A stretch of 5,437 bases of DNA from an uncultured Eubacteriales bacterium (GTDB lineage Bacteria; Bacillota; Clostridia; Oscillospirales; Acutalibacteraceae). The notes beneath the pieces are model-generated. The model was not told the DNA's origin. It worked only from the letters and a program-made list of their open reading frames with translations, and ran no database searches. A program made the position numbers and the translations under genes. The stretch covers positions 1 to 5,437 of the forward strand of contig ONUD01000043.1 in NCBI GenBank assembly GCA_900320925.1, given 5' to 3'. Shown here piece after piece: positions 1 to 5,437 of this stretch (within the stretch, counting starts at the first letter, position 1; each line of letters opens with the position of its first letter).

Positions 1-248
1 ATCTCAAACAGACGGTCATCGTCCTTGGTATTCATGCCGTCCACCCATACATCTCCCGTTGTCGGCAGATAAAGGGAATTGAAATGCTTGGCAAGCGTGG
101 ATTTGCCCGAGCCGTTATGTCCCACCACTGCCACAAATTCTCCTTTGGCAATGCACATCTCTACACCGTTCAGGGCAAATACAGCTGTCTCTTCTTCTGT
201 CCCCTCATACTGAAAGTACACATTCTTTACCTTGATAAATTCTTCCAT
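1..248 (-). CDS. ecfA1: Energy-coupling factor transporter ATPase EcfA1 (partial, N-terminal 82 residues)
   Basis: This is the N-terminus of an ABC ATPase of the ECF type. Such ATPases pair with EcfA2 and the membrane protein EcfT to energise vitamin or metal uptake through interchangeable S-components at the cytoplasmic membrane. The start is the ATG at 248-246, preceded by GGGAGA seven bases upstream (256-261). Visible residues begin MEEFIKVKNVYFQY; the aromatic Y/F residues near position 15 fit the A-loop. Walker A is GHNGSGKST at residues 43-51, followed by LAKHFNSLYLPTTG, a stretch typical of EcfA1 rather than of general ABC importers. Q-loop, signature and Walker B lie beyond the left edge. 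The start codon sits inside the end of the upstream methyltransferase gene (22-base overlap), so translational coupling is likely. Family experience suggests ecfA2 and ecfT follow, but they are not visible. A different CbiO-like ATPase is the main alternative. Confidence 0.88.
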   Translation of the reverse strand, partial: MEEFIKVKNVYFQYEGTEEETAVFALNGVEMCIAKGEFVAVVGHNGSGKSTLAKHFNSLYLPTTGDVWVDGMNTKDDDRLFE

Positions 249-1111
249 TTCCCATTCTCCCAAATTGCCGTACTGCCGCAGGGCAGTGTCAGACCGCTCT
301 GTGTCACGTGCAGACCGATTTCCGAGCTTGACACCCTGCCGCCGAACCTGCTTTGCAGCATGGCTCCCAGCAGATATTCCATCACAGACGGTGACAAGCC
401 CGTTGTATAGGAATTCAAGATGAAAAATACGGCATCCTCCGATAAAATCGGCAGGCACATCTCTACCAGAGAAAACAACTGTTCCTCCAGCTTCCAGACC
501 TCTCCATTCGGCCCTCTGCCATACGAGGGCGGATCCATGATAATGCCGTCATACTTGTTTCCTCTCCGCTGTTCCCTCTGTACGAACTTCACACAGTCAT
601 CGACCAGCCATCTGACAGGCTTGTCGGCAAGCCCGCTCAAGGCAGCATTTTCCTTTGCCCATTGTACCATTCCCTTTGAAGCGTCCACATGGCACACGCT
701 TGCCCCGGCATTCAGGCAGGCAAGTGTTGCCGCTCCCGTATAGGCAAACAGATTCAGAATTTTCAGCGGTCTGCCTGCATTCTTGATAGTTTCTGCCGCA
801 AAGTCCCAGTTTACCGCCTGTTCCGGAAAGACTCCCGTATGCTTGAAGCCCATGGGCTTGATGCCAAAGGTCAGGTCATGGTAGCGAAGCTGCCACTGCG
901 AGGGAACCTTCCTGTAATACTGCCATACACCCCCTCCTGTGGAGGAACGCATATATCTTGCGTGGGCATTCTTCCAGAGCGGGTGCGTTTTGGGTGTTTT
1001 CCAGATAATCTGCGGATCGGGACGGATCAGCACAATTTCTCCCCACCGCTCCAGACGTTCTCCGTCCGAACAGTCTATCAGTTCATACTCTTTCCATTGT
1101 GCCTCTCTCAT
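227..1111 (-). CDS. RlmI-like class I SAM-dependent methyltransferase, no PUA domain
   Basis: A 294-residue S-adenosylmethionine-dependent methyltransferase of the RlmI/COG1092-like group (Methyltrans_SAM fold), probably acting on RNA in the cytoplasm; the target cannot be read from sequence. In 294-residue numbering, the SAM-binding motif I is NLFAYTG at 120-126, the acidic residue of motif II is D143 (in VDAS), D171-D172 follow, and the catalytic-type motif IV is DPPSYG at 193-198. The stretch FKHTGVFPEQ at 89-98 also matches this family. E. coli RlmI is near 400 residues and has an N-terminal PUA RNA-binding domain; here the N-terminus is short and tryptophan-rich instead. The ATG at 1111 is chosen because GGGAGG lies nine bases upstream; an in-frame ATG at 1147 would overlap the preceding gene and has no comparable site. 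It lies 20 bases after the DUF1963 gene and overlaps ecfA1 by 22, so the three are probably one operon. Confidence 0.87.
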   Translation of the reverse strand: MREAQWKEYELIDCSDGERLERWGEIVLIRPDPQIIWKTPKTHPLWKNAHARYMRSSTGGGVWQYYRKVPSQWQLRYHDLTFGIKPMGFKHTGVFPEQAVNWDFAAETIKNAGRPLKILNLFAYTGAATLACLNAGASVCHVDASKGMVQWAKENAALSGLADKPVRWLVDDCVKFVQREQRRGNKYDGIIMDPPSYGRGPNGEVWKLEEQLFSLVEMCLPILSEDAVFFILNSYTTGLSPSVMEYLLGAMLQSRFGGRVSSSEIGLHVTQSGLTLPCGSTAIWENGKWKNLSR

Positions 1112-1120
1112 CCCTTTAAA

Positions 1121-1126
1121 CCTCCC
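1121..1126 (-). promoter_or_regulatory. Ribosome binding site of the methyltransferase gene
   Basis: GGGAGG on the minus strand, nine bases before the ATG at 1111. It decides the start: the upstream in-frame ATG at 1147 would add 12 residues but lies within the preceding gene's last codons. Confidence 0.75.
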
Positions 1127-1131
1127 ATTTT

Positions 1132-1875
1132 TTAACAGCACGCCCAATCATAAGAAACTTTTGAAAAATCCCGTTTCAGCAGGTCTTCCCTTGTCATCAT
1201 AAACTGGCAGTTACCGCAGTCCCCGAACATAATGCCGCAGCTTCCTTCACCGTCATCACAGTCAATTTGCAGCAACAGTACCTCTGCCCCCTCCTCGTAA
1301 AAGGCAGGCGGGTTCTGTACAAAACACGGATAGCCGCCTATTTTGCTGCCGGCAGTGTCACAGAAATTCCAAAGGGCTTCTTCTTCCGTTTCATTCTCTG
1401 CCGCTTCCAGAATTTCCTCAAAGCCCTTGCAGTCATGGGCAATGATGTCCTGTTTTGGGGAAAACTCCGCCCTGCCGCTTTCCTCAAACGGCGGATATTC
1501 CATGATATACTGGTCTGCAAAGGGGTTTTCTGTCAGCAATCGGCTTTCCTCTCTGCTGTATTCCTCTATGTAAACGACCCTGCACGGCTTATCAAGACCC
1601 CAGTCATCCTCGTCAGCAATATAAAACTGCAAAATCCCCTTTGTCGGGAAATCCTCCAGCGGCGGCATTTCCTCTAAATTTATCTGAGCCATGAAAAACA
1701 TAGGATTGCCGTTTTCATCTTTCGGATAATCCTCTTTCTTTTCAAGATACGGACAGCCGCCTATTTTACTTTCCCACGGTTTGGTGTCAGCGGGAACAAA
1801 TTTGATTTCATTGCACGGTTTGTATGTGCTTTCCAGCTTTTCTCTGAATTTTTCCAGTTCCTGTGGAAATTTCAT
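1132..1875 (-). CDS. DUF1963 / YwqG-like protein, cysteine-rich
   Basis: A 247-residue soluble protein resembling the DUF1963 (YwqG) family; the biochemical role is not established. Some members of this family are, to my recollection, found near polymorphic toxins as candidate immunity proteins, but no toxin is seen here. No signal peptide or membrane segment is visible. The protein looks two-fold: SKIGGCPYL (36-44) with AQINLEEMP (63-71) and GILQFY (80-85), then SKIGGYPCF (167-175) with LLLQIDCDD (190-198) and GIMFGDCGNCQF (204-215). It has 12 cysteines, with C196, C203, C210 and C213 close together and a CC at the C-terminus. Length is near that of B. subtilis YwqG. The ATG at 1875 is preferred because AGAGGTG ends five bases before it; an ATG at 1902 would lie only about five bases from the predicted transcript start. 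It is the first gene of the unit that includes the methyltransferase and ecfA1. Confidence 0.82.
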   Translation of the reverse strand: MKFPQELEKFREKLESTYKPCNEIKFVPADTKPWESKIGGCPYLEKKEDYPKDENGNPMFFMAQINLEEMPPLEDFPTKGILQFYIADEDDWGLDKPCRVVYIEEYSREESRLLTENPFADQYIMEYPPFEESGRAEFSPKQDIIAHDCKGFEEILEAAENETEEEALWNFCDTAGSKIGGYPCFVQNPPAFYEEGAEVLLLQIDCDDGEGSCGIMFGDCGNCQFMMTREDLLKRDFSKVSYDWACC

Positions 1876-1880
1876 AAAAA

Positions 1881-1887
1881 CACCTCT
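1881..1887 (-). promoter_or_regulatory. Ribosome binding site of the DUF1963 gene
   Basis: AGAGGTG on the minus strand, five bases before the ATG at 1875. It supports that start over the ATG at 1902, which has no such site and lies almost at the predicted transcription start. Confidence 0.7.
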
Positions 1888-1913
1888 TTTTTTGATTGTC
1901 AAAAACTAACTTA

Positions 1914-1942
1914 ATTATAAATTTTTCTCATACCAATGTCAA
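1914..1942 (-). promoter_or_regulatory. Perfect consensus sigma-A promoter for the DUF1963-methyltransferase-ecfA1 unit
   Basis: The minus strand reads TTGACA (1942-1937), a 17-base spacer, then TATAAT (1919-1914). Both hexamers match consensus and the spacing is ideal. Transcription would start near 1907, giving a leader of roughly 30 bases before the ATG at 1875. The spacer carries GAGAAAAA at the same offset as in the ilvD promoter at 3752-3780. Confidence 0.85.
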
Positions 1943-1950
1943 CAGTTTTT

Positions 1951-1994
1951 CAAAAGCAAAAACAGAACAGAATTGTGCTTCCATTCTGTTCTGT
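1951..1994 (-). terminator. Intrinsic terminator after ilvD
   Basis: A perfect 12-bp inverted repeat (arms 1962-1973 and 1983-1994, ACAGAACAGAAT with ATTCTGTTCTGT) with a 9-base loop. On the minus strand the stem is followed by TTTTGCTTTTG. It begins 52 bases past the ilvD stop. The stem is AT-richer than usual but long. The plus-strand side is also followed by a T-rich run (CTTGTTTTG), so it may work both ways, although no plus-strand gene approaches it. Confidence 0.78.
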
Positions 1995-2046
1995 CTTGTT
2001 TTGAACCGGTGTTTCAAAAAATATTCTGCATGGGGAAAAGGTTATT

Positions 2047-3714
2047 TCATTTTGTTTTCAGTACGGCTCCCTTATCGGCAGATGTCACCAGAGAGGCATA
2101 TCTTGCCAGATAGCCTGTTTTAATTTTCGGTTCGTTCGGTGTCCAGCCCTCACGTCTGGCGGCAAGCTCTTCCTCGCTGACTTTCATGTTGATGGTATTG
2201 GCATTGATGTCGATTTCAATGATATCGCCGTCCCTGACCAGTCCAATCGGACCGCCTGCGGCCGCTTCGGGGGATACATGACCGATGGAAGCACCCCTCG
2301 TTGCACCCGAGAAACGTCCGTCCGTAATGAGTGCCACGGTACTGCCCAGTCCCATGCCCATGATGGCAGATGTCGGATTCAGCATTTCACGCATACCAGG
2401 ACCGCCTTTTGGCCCTTCATAGCGGATAACCACTACATCGCCCTCTACAATTTTGCCGCCGTTGATAGCCGCCATGGCATCTTCTTCACAGTCAAATACC
2501 TTTGCAGGACCCGCATGTTGCAGCATTTCGGGAGCCACTGCCGAACGCTTTACCACACAGCCATCTGGTGCCAGATTGCCCCTCAGTACGGCAATGCCGC
2601 CTGTGGCACTGTACGGATGATCGACAGGACGGATAATATCGGGATTCTTATTGACAACACCCGCAATATTTTCAGCAATGGTTTTGCCCGTTACCGTAAT
2701 CAGATCGGTTTTCAGCAGTCCCAGCTTGTTGATTTCATTCATGACGGCATAGATACCGCCTGCTTCATTCAGATCCTCCATATAGGTTCTTCCTGCGGGA
2801 GCAAGATGACACAGGTTCGGTGTATGAGAGCTGATGTCGTTGGCAATGTCCAGATTCAGCTCAATGCCGCATTCATGGGCAATCGCAGGCAAATGCAGCA
2901 TACTGTTGGTACTGCACCCCAGAGCCATATCCATGGTCAGGGCATTGCGGAAGGCATCCTCTGTCATGATGTCACGAGGCTTGATGTCTTTTTCCAGCAG
3001 TTCCATAATTTTCATGCCGGCGTGCTTGGCAAGCTGGATTCTGTCGGAATAGACCGCAGGAATCGTACCGTTGCCCCTGAGAGCCATGCCCAGCACCTCT
3101 GTCAGACAGTTCATAGAGTTAGCCGTATACATCCCCGAACAGGAGCCACAGCTCGGACAAGCTTTGTTTTCATATTCATGCAGTTCTTCCGCAGTGATTT
3201 TCCCCGAATTGTAAGAACCCACCGCTTCAAACATACTGGAAAGACTGGTTTTATGCCCCTGCACCCGTCCTGCCAGCATGGGGCCGCCGCTGACAAAGAT
3301 GGTCGGAATATTCAGTCTTGCGGCTGCCATCAGAAGCCCCGGCACGTTCTTGTCACAGTTCGGTATCATCACCAGTGCATCAAAGGCATGAGCCAATGCC
3401 ATGGCTTCGGTGGAGTCCGCAATCAGGTCACGGGTCACAAGGGAATACTTCATGCCCTGATGCCCCATAGCAATGCCGTCACATACCGCAATCGCAGGAA
3501 ATACTACAGGATTGCCGCCTGCCATTGCCACACCGGTTTTGACAGCATTGGTAATTTTGTCAATATTCATATGTCCGGGTACAATCTCATTATAGGAACT
3601 GACAATGCCAATCATCGGCTTGGCGATTTCCTCATCCGTCATACCCAGTGCATGGAGCAGTGACCTCTGCGGAGCACACTGCACGCCTTTTTTCATATTA
3701 TCGCTTTTCATCAT
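2047..3714 (-). CDS. ilvD: Dihydroxy-acid dehydratase
   Basis: IlvD dehydrates 2,3-dihydroxy-isovalerate and 2,3-dihydroxy-3-methylvalerate to the 2-keto acids that give valine and isoleucine, and also feed leucine and pantothenate. It is a cytoplasmic iron-sulfur enzyme. The 555-residue length is typical. Visible sites, by comparison with E. coli IlvD: D79 (in CDGIAMGH), C120-D121-K122 (PNCDK; cluster ligand, Mg ligand and carboxylated lysine), ACPSCGSCSGM at 185-195 with C192 as cluster ligand, E443 (in MREML) and catalytic S469 (in TDGRFSG). The 26-residue spacing between E443 and S469 matches E. coli. At residues 46-48 it has PGH, as in E. coli and B. subtilis, where plant-type enzymes carry PCN. 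The start is ATG-ATG at 3714/3711, with AGG six and nine bases upstream respectively in a modest site (AAAGGCAGG). It has its own promoter and terminator, so it is probably monocistronic; no other ilv or leu gene is visible. Confidence 0.97.
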   Translation of the reverse strand: MMKSDNMKKGVQCAPQRSLLHALGMTDEEIAKPMIGIVSSYNEIVPGHMNIDKITNAVKTGVAMAGGNPVVFPAIAVCDGIAMGHQGMKYSLVTRDLIADSTEAMALAHAFDALVMIPNCDKNVPGLLMAAARLNIPTIFVSGGPMLAGRVQGHKTSLSSMFEAVGSYNSGKITAEELHEYENKACPSCGSCSGMYTANSMNCLTEVLGMALRGNGTIPAVYSDRIQLAKHAGMKIMELLEKDIKPRDIMTEDAFRNALTMDMALGCSTNSMLHLPAIAHECGIELNLDIANDISSHTPNLCHLAPAGRTYMEDLNEAGGIYAVMNEINKLGLLKTDLITVTGKTIAENIAGVVNKNPDIIRPVDHPYSATGGIAVLRGNLAPDGCVVKRSAVAPEMLQHAGPAKVFDCEEDAMAAINGGKIVEGDVVVIRYEGPKGGPGMREMLNPTSAIMGMGLGSTVALITDGRFSGATRGASIGHVSPEAAAGGPIGLVRDGDIIEIDINANTINMKVSEEELAARREGWTPNEPKIKTGYLARYASLVTSADKGAVLKTK

Positions 3715-3741
3715 GGATTACCTGCCTTTACTTCATTTTTT

Positions 3742-3750
3742 GGATAATCC
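3742..3750 (-). promoter_or_regulatory. Small palindrome at the predicted ilvD transcription start
   Basis: GGATTATCC, a 4-bp inverted repeat around one central base, lies one base after the -10 box and covers the predicted start of transcription. A related GGTAATCC sits next to the ilvD ATG (3715-3722). The position suits a repressor half-site pair, but the match is short and no known operator is recognised. Confidence 0.25.
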
Positions 3751-3751
3751 T

Positions 3752-3780
3752 ATTATAGTTTTTTCTCCCTCCGATGTCAA
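3752..3780 (-). promoter_or_regulatory. Perfect consensus sigma-A promoter for ilvD
   Basis: The minus strand reads TTGACA (3780-3775), a 17-base spacer, then TATAAT (3757-3752). The start of transcription should fall near 3745, leaving a leader of only about 30 bases before the ilvD ATG at 3714. That is too short for a T-box or a leader-peptide attenuator, so regulation, if any, would be by a DNA-binding protein or global control. Confidence 0.85.
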
Positions 3781-3819
3781 CATATAAAAGCAGATAAGCG
3801 TTTCCGGCTCATCTGCTTT
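3780..3819 (-). terminator. Intrinsic terminator of the arginine operon
   Basis: Arms 3787-3795 and 3811-3819 form a perfect 9-bp stem (AAAGCAGAT with ATCTGCTTT), which can extend by AGC/GCT pairing inside a one-base mismatch. On the minus strand the hairpin runs into a short T-rich stretch (CTTTTATATGTT). It begins 7 bases after the argF stop and ends against the -35 box of the ilvD promoter. The T-tract is interrupted, so termination may be incomplete. Confidence 0.7.
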
Positions 3820-3826
3820 CGGCAAT

Positions 3827-4741
3827 TCATCTGTCTGTCAGGCACTTCACCATGACAGCTTTTTGGGCATGAAGCCTGTTTTCGGCTTCTTCAAAGATCT
3901 CATCGGCATGGGCTTCAAACACTTCCTCCGTAATCTCCTCTCCCCTGTGGGCAGGCAGGCAGTGCTGAATCATGGCATCAGGCTTGGCAAGCTTCATCAG
4001 TTCTGCATTGACCTGATAACCGTCAAACGCTTTCTTTCTCTTTTCGGCTTCGCCCTCCTGTCCCATGGAAGCCCATACATCCGTAATCACTACATCGGCA
4101 TCTTTGACTGCTTCCACAGGTGTGCGGAACATCCGGAATTTCTCTCCGTATTCTTTGGCAAATGCCAGCACCTCTTCATGCGGCTCATAGCCCTCCGGAC
4201 AAGCCACTGCAATAGACATTCCTGTTTTCAATGCCCCTACAATCAGCGAATTCATCATATTGTTGCCGTCACCGATGAAGCACATTTTCAAACCGTCCAG
4301 CTTGCCCTTGTATTCTCTGATAGTCATCAGGTCGGCAAGAATCTGACACGGATGGCAGAAATCCGTCAAGCCGTTGATAATGGAAATACTGCCATACTCT
4401 GCCAGTGTTTCCACTTCCTTCTGCTCAAAGGTACGAATCATAATGCAGTCCAGATACCTTGACAGTACTCTTGCGGTATCCTGTACAGGCTCTCCCCTGC
4501 CGATCTGCATATCCTTCGAGGACAGGAAGATAGGCTGTCCGCCCAACTGGTAGGTACCTACTTCAAAGGATACTCTGGTACGGGTCGAAGCCTTTTCAAA
4601 TATCAGTCCTACAGACTTGCCTGCCAGCAGTTTATGTTCAATTCCATGCTTCTGCTCATACTTCAACTGGTCGGCAAGATTCAAAATCCCAATAATCTCC
4701 TCCGATGAGAGGTCGAGCATTTTCAATAGGTGTTTCATCAT
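3827..4741 (-). CDS. argF: Ornithine carbamoyltransferase
   Basis: ArgF joins carbamoyl phosphate to ornithine to form citrulline, the sixth step of arginine synthesis, in the cytoplasm and usually as a trimer. At 304 residues it has normal family length. Visible sites: STRTR at 52-56 (carbamoyl phosphate binding), R103 in MIRTF, HPCQ at 130-133, GDGNNMMNS at 157-165, DVWASMG at 221-227 (ornithine-binding SMG loop) and HCLPAHRG at 260-267. The start is either ATG of an ATGATG pair: the one at 4741 overlaps the argD stop as ATGA and lies four bases after GGAGG (4746-4750); the one at 4738 lies seven bases after it and would give 303 residues. Either way translation is coupled to argD. The argD neighbour favours an anabolic (argF) rather than a catabolic (arcB) role, since no arginine deiminase or carbamate kinase is visible. 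Confidence 0.96.
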   Translation of the reverse strand: MMKHLLKMLDLSSEEIIGILNLADQLKYEQKHGIEHKLLAGKSVGLIFEKASTRTRVSFEVGTYQLGGQPIFLSSKDMQIGRGEPVQDTARVLSRYLDCIMIRTFEQKEVETLAEYGSISIINGLTDFCHPCQILADLMTIREYKGKLDGLKMCFIGDGNNMMNSLIVGALKTGMSIAVACPEGYEPHEEVLAFAKEYGEKFRMFRTPVEAVKDADVVITDVWASMGQEGEAEKRKKAFDGYQVNAELMKLAKPDAMIQHCLPAHRGEEITEEVFEAHADEIFEEAENRLHAQKAVMVKCLTDR

Positions 4742-5437
4742 GATTCCTCCATTACTTTTTTGAGGATATTCAACCCTCTGTCAATTTCTTCACAGGTGAT
4801 ATTCAGCGGCGGCAGCAGTCTTAACAAATTCTTTGCTGTCAGTATCAGCAGACCGTTTTCGACACACTTGCCTGCCACGGCTTTGGCATTATCCTTTTCG
4901 GTGACAATCCCAATCATCATGCCCATGCCACGCACTTCTTTGACATTCGGCATGGCTTGCAGCTTTTCACGGATATAACTGCCTTTTGCCTTGACTTCTG
5001 CCAAAAATTCAGGTGTCGTCACTCTTGACAAAACTTCCTTTGCGGCGGCACACGCAATCGGATTGCCGCCAAAGGTTGTACCGTGCGTTCCTGCCGTCAT
5101 GACATTTCCCAGCTTCTCACTGCAAAGGCACGCCCCTATCGGTACACCGCCTCCCAGCCCTTTTGCCGAGGTAATGACATCAGGCTGTATGCCGTAATGC
5201 TGATAGCAGTAAACCGCCCCTGTCCTTGCTACACCCGTCTGCACTTCATCCACCATCAGCAGAATATCTTTCTCGGCACAGATGGCGGCAACGGCTTTCA
5301 CAAAGTCCTTATCCAGCGGCATGACACCGCCTTCTCCCTGTATCAGCTCTATGAACACCGCACAAACTTCCTCATTGATACAGCTTTTCAGGCTGTCAAG
5401 ATGGTTGGCTTCCGCATATCCAAATCCCTCCGTGAAC
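4738..5437 (-). CDS. argD: Acetylornithine aminotransferase (partial, C-terminal about 232 residues)
   Basis: ArgD is a class III PLP-dependent aminotransferase that converts N-acetylglutamate semialdehyde to N-acetylornithine with glutamate as amino donor; many ArgD proteins also serve as succinyldiaminopimelate aminotransferase in lysine synthesis. The frame is open to the right edge, where FTEGFGYAEANHLDSL is readable, so the true start lies outside; the GTG at 5358 is an internal valine. Counting from the first visible residue: QGEGG at 33-37, DEVQTG at 63-68 (D63 should contact the PLP ring nitrogen), SAKGLGGG with the Schiff-base lysine K92, and HGTTFGGNP at 118-126. The full protein in this family is near 400 residues, so roughly 160 to 170 are missing. 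The stop overlaps the argF start. The upstream neighbours are probably argC, argJ or argB, which is inferred only. Confidence 0.95.
   Translation of the reverse strand, partial: FTEGFGYAEANHLDSLKSCINEEVCAVFIELIQGEGGVMPLDKDFVKAVAAICAEKDILLMVDEVQTGVARTGAVYCYQHYGIQPDVITSAKGLGGGVPIGACLCSEKLGNVMTAGTHGTTFGGNPIACAAAKEVLSRVTTPEFLAEVKAKGSYIREKLQAMPNVKEVRGMGMMIGIVTEKDNAKAVAGKCVENGLLILTAKNLLRLLPPLNITCEEIDRGLNILKKVMEES
4746..4750 (-). promoter_or_regulatory. Ribosome binding site of argF inside the argD 3' end
   Basis: GGAGG on the minus strand lies within the last codons of argD, four bases before the ATG at 4741 and seven before the ATG at 4738. The second spacing is the more usual one, so the 4738 start deserves equal weight. 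Confidence 0.7.

Noticed and set aside
1112..1147. A 12-residue N-terminal extension of the methyltransferase from the ATG at 1147.
   Set aside because: It would overlap the DUF1963 gene by 16 bases and lacks a good ribosome binding site, while the ATG at 1111 has GGGAGG nine bases upstream.
1876..1902. A 9-residue N-terminal extension of the DUF1963 protein from the ATG at 1902.
   Set aside because: It would lie almost at the predicted transcription start, leaving no room for a ribosome binding site; the ATG at 1875 has one.
1999..2019. A second small inverted repeat (TTTTGAA with TTCAAAA, 7-base loop) between ilvD and its terminator.
   Set aside because: The stem is seven mostly A-T pairs with no T-tract after it on the minus strand; it is too weak to call as a separate element.
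2278..3663. A 461-codon open frame on the plus strand, opposite ilvD.
   Set aside because: It lies entirely antisense to a gene with full catalytic motifs. Its protein is rich in His, Arg and Cys with no recognisable domain, as expected for the shadow of a codon-biased gene.
3715..3751. A possible T-box, riboswitch or leader-peptide attenuator ahead of ilvD.
   Set aside because: The predicted leader is only about 30 bases and holds no specifier loop, antiterminator or branched-chain-codon-rich leader reading frame.
3863..4462. A 199-codon open frame on the plus strand, opposite argF.
   Set aside because: Same reasoning: antisense to a well-supported enzyme, with low-complexity composition and no domain.
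1..5437. Search for CRISPR repeats, insertion-sequence ends, tRNA genes, phage or defence genes.
   Set aside because: No regularly spaced repeats, transposase motifs, tRNA-like folds or recombinase motifs were seen; the window is almost wholly filled by housekeeping genes.

Overview
The window reads as a piece of chromosome from a Gram-positive Firmicute, most likely a Clostridia member (Oscillospiraceae or Lachnospiraceae-like). The reasons are an EcfA1-type energy-coupling-factor ATPase, strong GGAGG-type ribosome binding sites, textbook sigma-A promoters (TTGACA, 17 bp, TATAAT), compact spacing, a B. subtilis-like IlvD and a mid-range base composition. The lineage is inferred from sequence character, not from a search. 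Every gene supported here lies on the minus strand, so transcription runs from high to low coordinates.

Reading in that direction, the window opens inside argD (acetylornithine aminotransferase, cut by the right edge). argF (ornithine carbamoyltransferase) follows and overlaps the argD stop by the ATGA tetranucleotide. These two are the distal part of an arginine-biosynthesis operon that ends at a hairpin terminator at about 3780-3819. The terminator abuts a perfect consensus promoter (3752-3780) for ilvD (dihydroxy-acid dehydratase, valine/isoleucine/leucine/pantothenate pathway). ilvD appears to be transcribed alone and ends at a second terminator (1951-1994).

A second perfect consensus promoter (1914-1942) starts the third unit. 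It holds a DUF1963/YwqG-like protein, a PUA-less RlmI-like class I methyltransferase, and ecfA1, whose start codon lies inside the 3' end of the methyltransferase gene; ecfA1 is cut by the left edge. The layout is therefore arg operon end, ilvD alone, then a mixed DUF1963-methyltransferase-ECF operon.

Most of this is ordinary core metabolism. I see no mobile element, CRISPR array, tRNA, rRNA or riboswitch, and no convincing undescribed system. The points most worth a second look are the near-duplicate promoters with a shared spacer sequence, the cysteine-rich two-fold DUF1963 protein, and the coupling of that protein and an RNA-methyltransferase-like enzyme to an ECF vitamin transporter.
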